This document shows positions 38,365 through 51,743 of a stretch of DNA of 64,000 nucleotides, piece by piece (positions within the stretch are counted from its first letter, which is position 1; every line of letters starts with the position of its first letter). Origin of the DNA: Chionis minor (taxonomy: Eukaryota > Chordata > Aves > Charadriiformes > Chionididae); the NCBI GenBank assembly GCA_013398295.1, contig VZSF01002028.1, forward strand, positions 62,303-126,302, given 5' to 3'. The notes under the pieces are model-generated. The model was not told the origin of the DNA. It did not search any database and saw only the letters and a program-made list of their open reading frames with translations. The position numbers were made by a program, and so were the translations under genes.

Positions 38365-41167
38365 CCAAATCACACTTACCGAGGCTATATTTTCACAGCA
38401 AGTTCTCTGAAATACAATAAAGACCTAGGAACATCTGATGCCCAGATTCTGCCGTTCCCTAAGATATTATATGATGTGCTCATTCCCCATGCAGAAATGC
38501 TGTCGCTTTTCTAGAATCCATGCCAGAGACTGTCTGATGTATGATAGCCCATTTTGGAAAGCCTTGAACAAGACCGTTTGCTGTTGAGATAATGTTACAA
38601 AAGCAATACCGTTTCATGGGTTGCAGTTAAAATAATTCATAAAATTTACACTGGCGTGTGCGCTTTGAGCTTTAAACCCACTCAGCTAACTTTCTCTCAA
38701 TTTGGCTTGAAACTTAGACCTCGGTGAAATACATAACACAAGCCAGGTCAGAATTAGTTACTTTAGTCATTTTTGGATGATCTCATTTTCTTACTTTCCA
38801 TCGATGCGAACAGAGAAAAAAAAAACCCTCACGTAGTTTTCAACAGCTCAACCGAAACAATAAGTATAAAATTTGATATCAAACACACAGCATTTCAGCC
38901 CAAAAGGAATATGGTTTTGGACTTTTATGAGCAACTGTAGCATATACTGCCTGTCGCTGCTGAAAACAAGCTCCGTGTGTTGTCTGGAGGGTTGGAAGCA
39001 GCTGATCTTAAATATCTTGCTTTACAACCTGCCTGAGAAGCTAGAGGAGGCAGTAAAGCTACAGAATTTGCCCTGTATTATTACAAAACATTTAAACAAA
39101 AACCACAGGACCTGCATGTTTACTGCCCCAAACCTTATATCATGAGTCACACCTATGATGATGTATCTATCATGATATACAGCCAGCGTAATGTGCTGCC
39201 AAAGCCACAGTGGTCACACCTGATCCCGACTTCCTTCCTCTGTTTTCACAGGCAGAAACAACACAGGGAAGGTGGGGGAAATCGGGAATCAGATCCCTAA
39301 CCCACGGTGGGTTATGTGTGCATGTGTGCAAACAGCCTCCCTGCTACATCACCTCTATGTTGTGAACATCCGACTCATCCGCCTGGATCCCACATTATCC
39401 TGGGCATGCGGGATGGCTGCGTTCAAGTGCTTCTCCAACAAATTCGCCCTCCAGAAATCAACCACCTCCTCTTCTCTTTTAACCAGCTATCGCCTATCAA
39501 CCTGCTGGGTACCAAAGGAAAAGAACCCCACTTCTGGGCTCAGCCATGCCAGGAAAAAGGGAAAAGGAAAAGGTCTGGATTCAGCCTTTCGTGCCCTGCT
39601 CAGGTCTCCTGGCTCAGGGCATCCCAGGGATGCACGTACACACTGCACACCCTCCCGGCTGGGTTAGACCTAGAAGCAGGATGTGGTGGCTGGTCTTCAT
39701 GTGGCTTTGGTTTTTCTCAAATAAGGGACAGGGGACTGAGGGCGGAGGCGAGAGTGCAGCGCTCCGGCACGGGTCCAGCCCAGGTGCCCAGGGACCAATG
39801 TGGGAACAGCCCTGGACTTCAGCTGCTGCGTAGCATCCCGGTAGAGGAAATTTGAAGTTTCTGTGCCCTGTTGTTGTGTTTGGCTGTCTACAGGTTACCC
39901 TTGAAGCAGGGACTAGCAAAGGCACTTGTAAACTGTATTTCCTTTCAGTGGGTCCTGCGCATCCTTTGGGATCGCTGGAGCATCTCAGCGGGGAGCAGGT
40001 GCTGGGGGAGGGACTCTCCTGCAAATGTCCCGCTGCTTTGCAGACACCTCTGAAGCACCCAGCAAACCCAACCTTTGACTGTATTTCCAGCACTAACACT
40101 GGTTCCCAGTAAAATACTGGATGAACTGTGAAACCCTCCTTTTCCCGTTCTCCATTCCCCTTTTCAGTTGGTTGCATTAGTTAGATACCTTAGTGCGATA
40201 AGGGCATTTGCTGTAAATGCTGGAGAACCCTGGATTTACAGTCATCATGCGTCACTTTAAGGGCACACTGTCAACTTCAGAAAAACATCTGCTATAAACA
40301 GTAATACTTACTTACATTACTAATAAAACCATACAGTATTAAAAGTGAAAGGATTTTAAAAATTCAATTTACTTGTCCTTCAGCTTGGTCAGTGAAAAAA
40401 AAATCAATGAAAATGGGTCTCACTTTTGTTTCAAGTAATTTTCACTTACCAGTTCTCTCATGCTAATGCTCTTGCGTTACAGGCGGGAGGGGACGTTTAC
40501 CTGCTTAGAAAAAAACCTGCTGGAAATTGAAAAGAATAAAACCCCTCCAAAAACAGGGAGAGAGAAATAAGAAGGCATGAAAATATGACTATTGATTTTT
40601 TTTTTTAAATAAATACATGTTTTGGAGAAATGAAACAGTTGCTGAATTTGACTGAAGGTCATTCTTCATTAAGAAAATAATAATCATATAAAAGTTCAAC
40701 GGTTGAATTGAATTCAGTTCATGTTAGCAAAAGATTACTGTTATGGAGTAACCTTTGATAAAATTATGGGTCTTATTTTTCTTTTTAAAGGTAGGATTAA
40801 AAAACTTCAATCATTAGATGTAACATAGAAAGTTTGGGTCTGAGACAAAGCTTGTATTAACCAAACTAAAAGATAAAAATAGGATCTCTGTAGCCTTCAG
40901 AAACATTGACTCTAACCCCAAGGGCTCGTTTGTGCCTGGGTTATTTCCAGGGTATATTTTGTGTATATTTTCCATATATACATATAATTTCCATATTTTC
41001 TCCATTTTCAGAGCAATTTGGTGGATGTCATCTCCCACCAGCCTCCTCCCACCCGCCTGCCGCCCCACCGGCAGACCTGTCCCCGTCCCATCCCCACTCA
41101 GCATCTGACCTTTGCTGGTGGGCAGAGGTGCCAACCAGCCACCCAGGCAGGACTCTGCCCTCAGCAG

Positions 41168-41203
41168 AGGATGATTTTCATCATCCAGCCAGGATGATTT
41201 TCA
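41168..41203. repeat. Short 23-bp-period duplication
   Basis: AGGATGATTTTCA is present at 41168-41180 and 41191-41203, with a looser third match (GGGATGAATTTCAC) just after. A small local tandem duplication in intergenic DNA. Confidence 0.75.
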
Positions 41204-43231
41204 CCTGGGATGAATTTCACCACGGATCTCCCATCCAGGTGGTGCCGGTTGAGAGCAGCACCTTGCCAAGCGCAGACCTGGCCTCTGCTGCTGCAGGACC
41301 CGGGAACACACAACCCCGAACCTGCTCATTTTGGGGAGCTGCTGAGGGCCTTGCCGGGGTGACCAGCCCAGGCAGTTGGGGACCAGAGGTCACAGTTGCC
41401 CCCTAGGCTTTCCAAGCCATGCCGGAACCCACAGTCCCTTCAGCCCATTTAATTCCCAGCATCAGTCGCCCTGCGGCGCGACCCTGAGTGACGGAGGCAG
41501 GTTTCCCTGGAGGTGTCCAATATTAGGATGGCAACAGCTGGTTGTACCCAATCCTTTCCATCGCATTCAGCCAGAAGTTGCTTTCCCTCATCACTTTTTT
41601 CCATGAGGCATTTGCTCAGATACCTGCAGTAGGCATGCTGGCCACTGGCAGCCGGTTCCTTTTGGAGGTGCCTGTTTGGAGCCCCGGCACATTCCCGGAT
41701 TTGGGATTGTGTTTTTACAGCCGGCTGATGGCACAGAGACCACCCCTGACAGCGTGCTGGCTCACGGGGCATGATGCAAGACGTTATTGCTAAATAACCG
41801 TCATGATAATTTGGTTATTTTATTTTTTTTTCTCCTGTATCTTGGCTGTAATAAATTGGAGTGATGCTATCTCAGCCTTCCTCCGTGCTTCTCCTGGAGC
41901 TCCAAGCTAAAATTTGGCATTAGCAAAATGTGTCTCTGGAATAAGGCCTCATAAAATATTGTTAGGATTGCTAGGCAACCTGGAGGCATGTTGGGAGCTG
42001 AAAGGAGCCTAAGTGGGCGTAGCGAGCCTGCGCTGGAGTCTCAGATGAAAAAGAGAGGGCATTCTTTGTGTGTCTGTGCTAGCAACACTGTGCCTTTGAT
42101 TTTCTTTTGGAAAGAGGTTGAGATACGCCGCTTCCACGCACACAAGGGTACATGTCTATGTAATCGTTGGTGTGGTGGCCTCTAACCTCAGATTAATCAG
42201 CTGGATGAGAAATGCACATATCCAGGGCTTTTCAGTGGCAATAAAAGTAAAATGAAGATTTTATGGACATGAAAATACCCATATTCCAGCTGCTCGCATC
42301 TTCCAAGGGCTCATTCTGTGAGACAGAGGGGCCATGTTCAATAGTAACTGGTTTTATGTGGCCACCAAGGCGTTGCCTCAACCCTTTCTGCACGCTGCAG
42401 TGGTACTTAATGCAAACTGACTCCGGAAGGAAGGGAAACAAATAAAAAGCATACAATTTATTGGCAAGGTCTAATACGAGTAATCGGCTATTTGCAGACA
42501 CATGCGCAATAATAAAAAGAAAATTGAACTGGGCTTGCAAGAACAAGGGGAGGAATTGCTGTAGGTGTGAGGAGGGGAAGTTTACAGCTGATTTTGTTAG
42601 CTAAGATGCTAAAGTGAGTTTCTGGTTTACCCCTTCCCGCCTCCAGCTCAAGAGCAGGAGATGCTGCCCCTTCACGAGGGGAGTGTCGTGAATCTGTACC
42701 TCATCCTTCCAGGAACACCTTGGCTTTCCCAAAGGGCTTTAGCCAAGCAGGTTCCAGCCCTTCTGGGGGCAAACCCTCTGCTCTGCATCCCCCCCGAGCC
42801 AAGCCTCCAGCAGGCAGCCCCACGGTGTGCACCTCCCTTAGCGGAAAACCAGGGAAAATACACACACTTTGGCAGCGAATCCTTGAGACTCCGGCTTTTG
42901 CGCTGGCCATCCAGCATTGCTAAGGGCAAACCTGGGCAGCAGCTCCCGCAGGAGGCGGATGTTCCTCCGTTGGGAAAGGCTGGCTGTGCCAGGTGCTGGC
43001 CTTCCAGCCAAGCCGAGTGTGCAATTTGTTTCCCAGTGCTTGGTTTAGCATATAATTTTCAGTTAAAACAACTAGTGGCCAAGCTGACTGATGCACCCAT
43101 CTGCAAAGAGCCTGTCCGGCGCCTCCGTGCAAAGAGCTGCTCTCACCAAATCCTTCCCAAAGGTCACAAATGGCTCCCCTCAATCCCCCCAGCCCACTTG
43201 GGTGTCTGAAATCCCTTATTCAGACACTGGA

Positions 43232-43595
43232 GAATCACAGAATCCCCAGGGTTGGAAGGGACCTCTGGAGATCATCTGGTCCAACCCCTCTGCCAGAGCA
43301 GGGTCACCCAGAGCAGGTGGCACAGGATGGCATCCAGGTGGGTTTGGAATGTCTTCAGAGTCGGAGACTCCACCACCTCTCTGGGCAGCCTGTTCCAGTG
43401 CTCTGCCACCCTCAAAGGAAAAAAAGCTTCTCCTCATGTTGAGATGGAACTTCCTATATTCGATTTTATACTCATTACCCCTTGTCCTATCACTGGGTGC
43501 TACTGAAAAAAGACTGGCCCCCTCTTCCTGGCACCCTCCCTTTAAGTATTTACAAGCGTTGATGAGATCCCCCTTCAGGTTTCTCTTCTCCAGAA
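43232..43595 (-). mobile_element. CR1 non-LTR retrotransposon, 5'-truncated 3' end
   Basis: The plus strand opens with AATCACAGAATCCCCAGGGT and continues with GTTGGAAGGGACCTCTGGAG, ATCATCTGGTCCAACCCCTC, CTGGGCAGCCTGTTCCAGTG and CATTACCCCTTGTCCTATCA. This is the well-known avian CR1 3' region read in reverse. The two ATTCTGTG-type terminal octamers at 43232 mark the element's 3' end, so its sense strand is minus. Only about 360 bases remain, all 3' of or at the very end of the reverse transcriptase frame, so it cannot encode a working protein. Chance plus-strand frames that cross it are not genes. Confidence 0.93.
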
Positions 43596-43726
43596 GCCCA
43601 CCCCACGTTCCTCCCATCCCGACACAGGGCTTCATCTGCTTCGTGTTCAGTCTGGGAGTAGTTACTCGTGCAAGACATTCATCAGCGCAAATGGGGGTCA
43701 CTGCTAATTAACAATGAGAGCAGGAG

Positions 43727-43767
43727 CCCATCCTTTGTCAATGGTTTTGGCCCATCCTTTGTCAATG
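43727..43767. repeat. Direct repeat of 17 bp, period 24
   Basis: CCCATCCTTTGTCAATG occurs at 43727-43743 and again at 43751-43767, identical, separated by seven bases. It lies 130 bases right of the CR1 fragment and is a local tandem duplication. Confidence 0.9.
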
Positions 43768-44619
43768 AAAACATTTCCCAAGCGTCCAATGCTCCTAGAT
43801 ATTCCTGTACGCTACAGAAATGCACTGTAATAGGCTAGAAATGCATTTCCCAAGACCATTAATGAATATTACCATAAGGCTGCTGTTGGGATCAGGCATC
43901 CCGCACGACCTTTCTGTTGGAAGCTGCTCTGGAGGTTGAAAAACAGAGAACTGATGGGAACAAACCTCAGATTTTTGCAGTATTACAAGGTTTCTTAGAC
44001 AACTACGTGTCATATGTATATGATATAACTACACCTTTTATTCCTCATATCACTTTCTAGCCAGATTTGGGTCAGGAAAGCTGCCTGTGAGATATTTGTA
44101 CATTCCTGCCGCTGGACTGGACAATGGATGGGGCTGTTTTTCCGCTCTGTTAGCATTGCCGATCTCACGATGCATATTCCAACACCAAATGGCCCAGGCC
44201 AAAGCACTCGACGATGAGGAGCTGGTCCTCTGCCCCTCCGGCCAAAGGATGCTGGTGGGCCACGAGGAGCACAGGGGCTTTCTCCTGGTTTGGGGCTCCC
44301 CAGCTCCTGTGACCTTCATCTCCTTGCCCAGTTTCACAGGGCATTTTTGGAGGTACCTGAAATTGGGCCAACCTGGTGCTTTCTCTTAGTTTTCTCAGCA
44401 AAAGTCTCTCTTCCAACTGTGCCAGAGATGTGCCGGTGTTCAGCGTTATTTCAGCAGCTATTGTAATAAAAGATGTGGCAGCTGGAAGTGTAAGGAGGAC
44501 GAGAGCCAGGCACCTTAAGAAATGATAATTGCAGATTTGGAGCAGTGCTAAGAGTTAACAGAGAGACATTTAATCTAATTCTCAGCTTCTATTTTAGGAT
44601 CCTTTCAACTTTCCAAATC

Positions 44620-44650
44620 AAAAAAAAAAAGGAAGGGGGGGGGGGGGAAA
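44620..44650. repeat. A(11) and G(13) homopolymer pair
   Basis: A run of A at 44620-44630 is followed by GGAA and a run of G at 44635-44647, then more A. A purine-only tract with uncertain exact length. Confidence 0.85.
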
Positions 44651-47600
44651 AACTCTCCATCACAGTGCAATTTCTTAAGCTTGTTTGCAGCCCAAAGGTG
44701 AATTTTTGTGCGTGTGGAGGAGTTTGAAGAAAATCCATTCAGCTGTTTCAGAGGTTTCAGAGCATGAAAGCAACATCTGGTTTAAAAATCAAAAATAAAG
44801 AGAAATTCCCTTTGCTCATCAGAGTCAAAATGGGTTTTGGTTTCACGCCTCTGATTTAGTATATCTTGAGCTGTCCCCTGGAGAAAGCTGGCCATTGCTG
44901 TATTGATTTGCAGGGGATGAAATTGTGTTGCAAACCCTCAAAAATTAGGAACAACCAGCCGGGATGGCAGGCAGGACTCCCACCCCGAGCCCCTCCACTC
45001 CTGTCCACTCCAATTCAACATGGGCCACAGCCCCCAAATCGCCAATTTAATTCATTGCACCCAGGTTTCTCGCATGCTGCCTCAGCTGGGGTGGATTTTG
45101 GCTCCTGGTTTGATTTTTGCCGTGCTGTTTGCTGTGCGCAGCGCTGCGCTATAGATGGCAGTGCAGGATGGAAATTGCGGATCCCTTCGCTCTGTAATAG
45201 CAGCCCTGGGCTGCGATGGCTCCTGCAGCTCGTCCCACATAGCGACTTTCTGCAGATCGGCCTCCAAATCTCACTCAGTTTTTTACCTGGTTATGACTAA
45301 TGACACAAACGTGTTCCCCAGAATTTACAGCAGGCAAAAGTGACAAGAAAGCTCTCTGCAAATGAACTGCTGCTTCTAAGAAAACATCCACTGAAAAATC
45401 CACTGGCAAATTTGGCCATGATGTTGCAACACAAGAATATTTTGTATTTCAAAGGGAGCAGGCGGTCGATTTCTCTGTACGTTTCTCCCTGCAGGATCAT
45501 GTCTATGGAAAGACTCTGCTCATACTGGTGTTCTGCTGCTGTAAATGGAAGAGTGCACCTTCTCACTGTCCCATCGGTATTTATAGGACACTAAAATCTA
45601 CCCCATTTGCAGCAAACCTTGCCCATTTTGTTCTCCCTTTGTACAGTTTCCTGGAGTTCTGGGACTAAAAGTAAGAAAAGAAGCAGAATCCAGCTCAGTG
45701 CTGCAATAGGAGATGCAATGCTGGCATGAATAGGGATGCTACCAAAGAGATCATGATGGGAAGTGAAGAATATCATAAACAATTACAGCAAGATGCTTTT
45801 GAAAAATCCCTCCAGGTACCCAGCTGCATCTGTCGATGCTTAAACACCTTCAGAAATCTGGCCACCAGCCCACTGCTCAAGATGTTAAAAAAAAAAAAGC
45901 AACAGAGAAGAGTAAAAGGCGTAAGAAAGACTAATTCCTTTTGCCATTGGCAAGATGAAAGGAAAACCACAACTTTTTTAATTATTGGGGTGGAGAAAAC
46001 GGCAAGCAATAAATGCCACGACAGTTGTCCTTCTCTTCCTTCGGAAAATGGAGCTGGATCGGGATTAAGGACCTACAGACTTTTTTGTTTCACCTTCAAC
46101 GAACGGTCCAAGGAAGTGCTTCCCTCCACCTATGCTGTCCCAGGGCCGGATGGATGAACGGGCGCAGTCCTCTCTGACACAGAGACAGGCAGCACTTTTC
46201 TCTTACAGGATTTTAATGTGATCTTACCCAACAAGAGGATTCGAACGACAAGAATGAATGGCAGTAGCCAACCCCATGGCTTGATATTCTGATGAAATGA
46301 TGCCCTGGCACATCCATCACACTGTTCTGCTGTCAAGAGAACTCCCAACTCTGGAAGATGAGTGTGTTTTTCTTTTACAGTGTTAAAAAAAAAAGCTGAG
46401 GAGGGGGGGGAAGCATCTGTCCTCCAACCTAACTACTACATAAATGTAACTTTGAGATAAGACACAGCCAGATACAGGGGTTCAGCTCCAAAAACGGAGG
46501 GCACAACTGCACGTGGCTCCATCTGAAGGCACGTGCGTGGGGTGAAGCCCACGCTGTGTGCAAGCACGGAGCTGGGGCTTTGCAGAGCGCAGCAGGCGAG
46601 ACGAGCCGAAAGACCGAAGGAAGACTCATTTCTTGCCAGTGGCATATGTAGACTTCTTGTGCCAGTCCCTCTCCATTCACCTTGGCGATGCGGACGCGTG
46701 TGAGAGGGAAAAAGGTGTCAGCCTGAGCGCGCACAGAAGCACCTTGGTGAGGATATTTGCTAAGCACGGGGCTGGGGGGATGCGGGGATGCAGATGCTGA
46801 TGTTGCCCAGGCAACACTCACTTTTGCAAGGTGCCCCTTTGTCTCTCCTGATTTTTAAGTGTGGTGTCTCGCTCTAAAATGCAGATTCTCCAAGCTGTAA
46901 ATAAGACTTATTATATCCGAATGCTCTTTCCCTGTATCTTTGCAGAGCTCGTTACCAGCAGCACTGCTTCTGGCTGGGTAATACAGGAAATTTAGAGCAG
47001 CTCCATGGCTGTGGCTTGCACAGGAGGTCTGCGAGGAGAAGCACAGGTAAAATTGTGGTGCCCGGGGTGGTGGGTGCGGGACACCCTGAGCTGCATTGCC
47101 CACCCTGCTGAGCGAACACCCTGGCTGACAGCAGGATTCAGGGTAAGGATGAGCCCTTACAAAAAGCCTTGAGTTTATCCTGCATTAAGTCCTTATTCCA
47201 ACTTTCAGAGCCTCTGATGACGTTGCGTACCGTGTTGCTGCTATTGCTCTGCGCTGGCTGCAAGGCTTCCTACGGAGAGCAAAAAGTTTAGGGCTGCATT
47301 TTCCACAGGCTACGTTTGTGTGCAATAACCGGCGTTTGCCTGCTCCAGACTGCTTTGAATCCTCAAGGCTGATGTGTCCCGGGAAGTACTAGTGACAGTC
47401 AGTGTTTTCCCACCATGTCTCATTTCCCAGGACGTAGCACCGTGGTTTGTGCTAATTATGAGACGACGATCCCATTATTACGGAGCAAAATTACCAAGTG
47501 CTGGAAAGAGCACAGCAAAACCCAGCGGAGTGGTAAACTTGAAATGAGGTGGAAGTAATTCCTGCGCACAGGAGGCCCAGATTTGCTAATTGGACATTGC

Positions 47601-48155
47601 TGAGGTCAGTACGGTGGAGTGAGGAGACGAAGACACTGCAAGTGGGTTGAAATTCCCCTTCCTGAAGAAGGGGCAGGCAGGAGATATATGAGATAAACTG
47701 TGTCTCTGCACCTCTCAGCCAGAAAACACGATTCAAACGCAGTGAGAGAGGAATTACAGCAAGCCAGAAGCCTCTTCTCCAAGCATGAAGGTGGCACAGG
47801 AAGAAGCGGAGCAGCCGGTGAGATGTATTTTTGTTAGAAGGAGTGGGGAAGGAGGAATGCAGAGCAAAGGCATAAGCTGTGCTGCCTCGTGTACAACCCC
47901 AAAATACCCTCTTCACCCCGGCCCAGGCGACTGCCACTGTCCCCAGGAGCCCAACAGCCCTTGCAGACAACGTGACCTGCCCCGAGCGTGGGGCAGAGCA
48001 GGCAGCAGCCAACTCGTTTTTGTTGGTACGTAGCATTTGGTCGCCCTATTTTGCTGCCTTCCCTTTGATGCAACGAGCCTGTGGGGAATAAAGCTCAGTG
48101 GGAGATTGCTTACGTGGTTTCTAACCCATTAGTTTCTTTTATTGGCTGTTTCATC

Positions 48156-48183
48156 AATAAAAAAAAATAAAAAAAAAAGAAAA
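48156..48183. repeat. A-rich simple repeat
   Basis: A runs broken by single T and G bases. No SINE or LINE body was recognised beside it. Confidence 0.8.
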
Positions 48184-51100
48184 TCAAGGAAAAGTAGTTC
48201 AAGGTGTGAAGAATTCATATGGCAGGAAAATATATAAAATGCTATTGGCTCTATCCCCCTTGGCTCCAACCTCAATTGTCTCACCATGCTGTGCATTTAT
48301 CCTTCTATTATTACACATAATGACAGGGAAATTTTAGCTAGCCCTATGCAAAAAGCCAGCCTGCTCCTCTCCCCTCCCCAAGGAGAACCATCCCGGCTTG
48401 AGCTCGCATCGCCTGGCATCTGATTTCAGCCTAGCAGGGTGTTTCAATACCAATAAACATCTTGTTTTCATGTGAAGAGCTGTTTCAGCTACATTCTTTC
48501 CCATCTTTTGTGAGCATCCAAGGCTCCGTGTAAAACTTTTTATTGATCACATAAATAGCAGCTCTGCTTCCCTACAGGCCCCAACTTCACAAAGTGTTTT
48601 GATATCTGGAGAATGAAAGGTTCAATAGAAAGCTAATTCCCTTGACTTCCCGGGACTGTGAACCCAGGGCTGCTGGTTTCTCCTCTCCTTGGCAGAGTGT
48701 GGACCGGGGACGAGAGTGGGGGATCAGGGAGATGAATTTTTGTCCTGTCCCGGGTGTGTTTAAGGCAGTTTATACGCAGGCATGCGGCTAGTCTGCAACA
48801 AAGGCAGAAGCAAAGCCACTGCGCAAAGGGCTGAGAGGTGATCATTAAAGATTTAATCGGTCGGAAAGCTTCCTGAAATACTAAGGAGAGACCTAAACCA
48901 CACAACTTTAAGCAGGAAGCCTCCCAGGCTGGAAAGCACGGGTGGCTTTTCTGCTTACGGACACCGGCATCGGTGTGGCTGGCAGTCCTTTGCACCGCTG
49001 TCGTGCTAGGAAATTCTCCAAGGATGGGGCGCCCTGGCCCCACGGGTGAGAAGCGGCTCCCTTCAGCCCTGGGGAAGCTGTCCTGAGCCACCAAGTCTCC
49101 CCAGCACGGACCGAGACCTCTCCCAGCAGCCGCATTTCTCCAAGGCACTGCTGAGACACGACAAAGGACCACCGTGAAATCCCTGGCTGAAACCCAGACG
49201 AGATCCTTCCCGGCTGTGTCCTGGCTGTCAGATCCGTTGCACCCTCACCTTTTGTGCAAACGAGTGAGAGCAAACACAAAAACCTCTTCCACTGCAGCCA
49301 TGCAGAACTCATGGGGAGGAAGATTAATGGGAGCTACTGGGGAGCGTCATCAGTCCTTGTTCAGGAATCAGAAATCCCAATCGAAACCTGCCGTGACTCA
49401 GAGCTATGTGCTGGCACAAATTCGACCTCGTTTGGATAACGAAGGGCAGATGCTGTTCTGAGCCAAGTTATAAAACTTTTGTGTCTGCGTGTTTATCACA
49501 GCGGGCTAAAAGGGCACTAGCAACTTTGCTGACCTTGCTGCTTGCGGATGGCAGTGTGTGACAGCCCTGGAGCCGATGGGGCTATGGCAGTGGCTTTTGG
49601 AAGAGATGTGGTGGCAGAGGCAACGCCTGAACCCCTCTGCGGCGGGAGGGTCCCAGCCCAGCCCGCCAGCCTGGTGCTGAGCCACCAACAGATGTCCCAA
49701 ATCAGCACAGCCCTTGGGTAAAATCGAGCCACCTTCCTCCGTCCCAAGGTCCGGCAGGCAGTGGCACCAACAGAGGGCACAAGTGGAGCGACGGCGAGTT
49801 CCCTGTGAGATGGATGGGAGAAGGCATCCTTCCAGGCATAAAGTCTCCCCTCATCTCAAATGTTACGCTCCTAATTAGGGAGAACGGTTTGAATAACAGC
49901 AACTACTTGAGACCCACATGCCTTGGGAAAAGGAAGATTTGGGGTATCTGTATTTAGTTCTTGGGGACAAAGAATGGACTCGTCTCTATCTCTCAAGGTT
50001 CTACCAGGTCCTCTGTGGGACCTACTCTTAAACTGTCCCTGTCCGTGGAGAAAAAGATACAGAAGAATTCACAGGCTGCAATTTGGTGGCCAAGCCAAAA
50101 TCCAACACCTGCTTCACCTCAAGTACCTGGTCCTGCGCACTCAGACAACCGCTTTTTAAAGCCTCACCTACAGGAGGTTACAGCGGTGGGTTATGGAGGC
50201 TTTTTGTTTTGTTTTGCATCAGTAATTTTTGAGGTTTTCGATAGCTTTTCTTACGAGGAAAATCCACTCGCAAACGTAAAGGCAAACCCTGCGTCCACAC
50301 CAATGTTTTCCCTTCTTTTCTTCTCATGCAACTTTATTTGTAGGTTGGTGATAATGAGAACTCTGCTGCTATTGATTTTTTAAAAAACATATATAACTTT
50401 GAAACACTGTAGATATTGCATGGACTTCGGAACAAGATAAGAAGAAGTAATCACACTCACAGCCTCTGCAGCCCTTTAATTAATCTGGACAGCAAACTCT
50501 AGCTGGAGCCCTAGAACAGAGTGACTACCTCTCCTGAATATTCTCATTTTCTACAGAAATGTACAGATACTCGAGGTCAATCAGCACCCCATGGGGATCT
50601 AACTCCTGACACAGAATTGATGTGGCCCTGCTTCTTTGAGACCGACTGCTGCACAGCTCTGCGGAATGGGCCGGAAAACAGAGAAATACTGGCTTAACTT
50701 CTAAAATAGCGAACGGTCTCCCTTTCTGGGTATGACCTTAAGATGGAGCAAACCAGTTAAGCTCTAAGAATATACCACAGAGGGAGAATAATAGAAATCA
50801 GAAGACGCGAGGGTTACTGTCCAGCTTCCCAGAGACCTCATTTAGGGCAAAAATCTTTTATTCTGGAAGAGCTCATCCCTGCGCGTTGGTCCTGGGGTTT
50901 GCACAAGATGCCCCGAGTCCCTCCGTCGTCTCCTGGGGATGGTGCAGGGAGGATGAGGGGGTGCCCTGAGCTGCGGTCTGCAGAGCCCACTGGCGCCTTC
51001 CTCCTCACCCTTAGCTCCGGTGAAATCAATAGGATTAAATGAGCACAAATGAGACGGGAGCTGCCTCCTTCGCTGCTGTGGTAAGTCAGCGTGGAAGCTG

Positions 51101-51700
51101 GCCTCGATACATCTATCTAAAGCTCTGTATTGAATCCCAGCTGACAACTCCAATAATGATAATAGATATGGCCAAAGCTGCTTCGTATTTTCTTTGGAGG
51201 AGGCCAGGTTCCTCCTCCCCACTCAAAGAAAGGCTAACCACGCCGCCAGCTCTTGTGTCTCAGGCATTTTGAGGGTTCGATAAGCAAACCGCGCTCCTCA
51301 TGCTGCCAAAGCCCGAAGGGATGACAAAGAATGACCTAGCTACACCACACAGTTAACCCAAGCCCTTACTGGGGTTTTTGCAGGAATCCCTCTGGGTTCA
51401 GAACCTTGCCAGCACCCAGGGGCATCCCAGGCTTCACCTTTAATTTCGTCTGAAACTTGCCTGGCTTGGCGTAACAAAAGCAACGGTACCACTGGGATGC
51501 CACAAATGCATCCCACAAACCTCCTCTTCTCCAGGAGGAGGTTGCTGCTGCAGATCCAGCCGGCTCCCAGCTCGCAGAGCCAAGGACAGAAGTGCCAAAG
51601 ACACGGTGTGGGCATGACCATGTCCGAACACGCAACGCCAGGCTAAGCTGACCCAAAACTCAGTAACATAAAGTCAAGCCACATCAACATGAAAGGCTTC

Positions 51701-51743
51701 AAGAAAAAAAAAACAAACAAACAAACCCAACCCAAAAAACCAA
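51701..51743. repeat. A/C-rich repeat with (AAAC)n core
   Basis: A poly-A run leads into AAAC tetramers and CCCAACCC. Simple repeat in intergenic DNA. Confidence 0.8.

Noticed and set aside
43091..43711. 206-codon plus-strand frame and a 161-codon minus-strand frame over the same region
   Set aside because: Both run through the truncated CR1 element, whose remaining part does not encode a complete protein. The frames follow repeat sequence rather than a gene.
46237..46246. Minus-strand GTTCGAATCC, identical to a tRNA B-box
   Set aside because: The bases on either side do not pair as a T stem, and no A-box, anticodon stem or acceptor stem is present at the right distance. It is a chance match.
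47491..48036. 181-codon minus-strand frame
   Set aside because: No conserved motif, no plausible splice sites, and a competing plus-strand frame overlaps it. Treated as chance.
48633..49172. 179-codon minus-strand frame
   Set aside because: Mixed-composition translation with no domain, overlapped by another minus-strand frame of 134 codons. Treated as chance.
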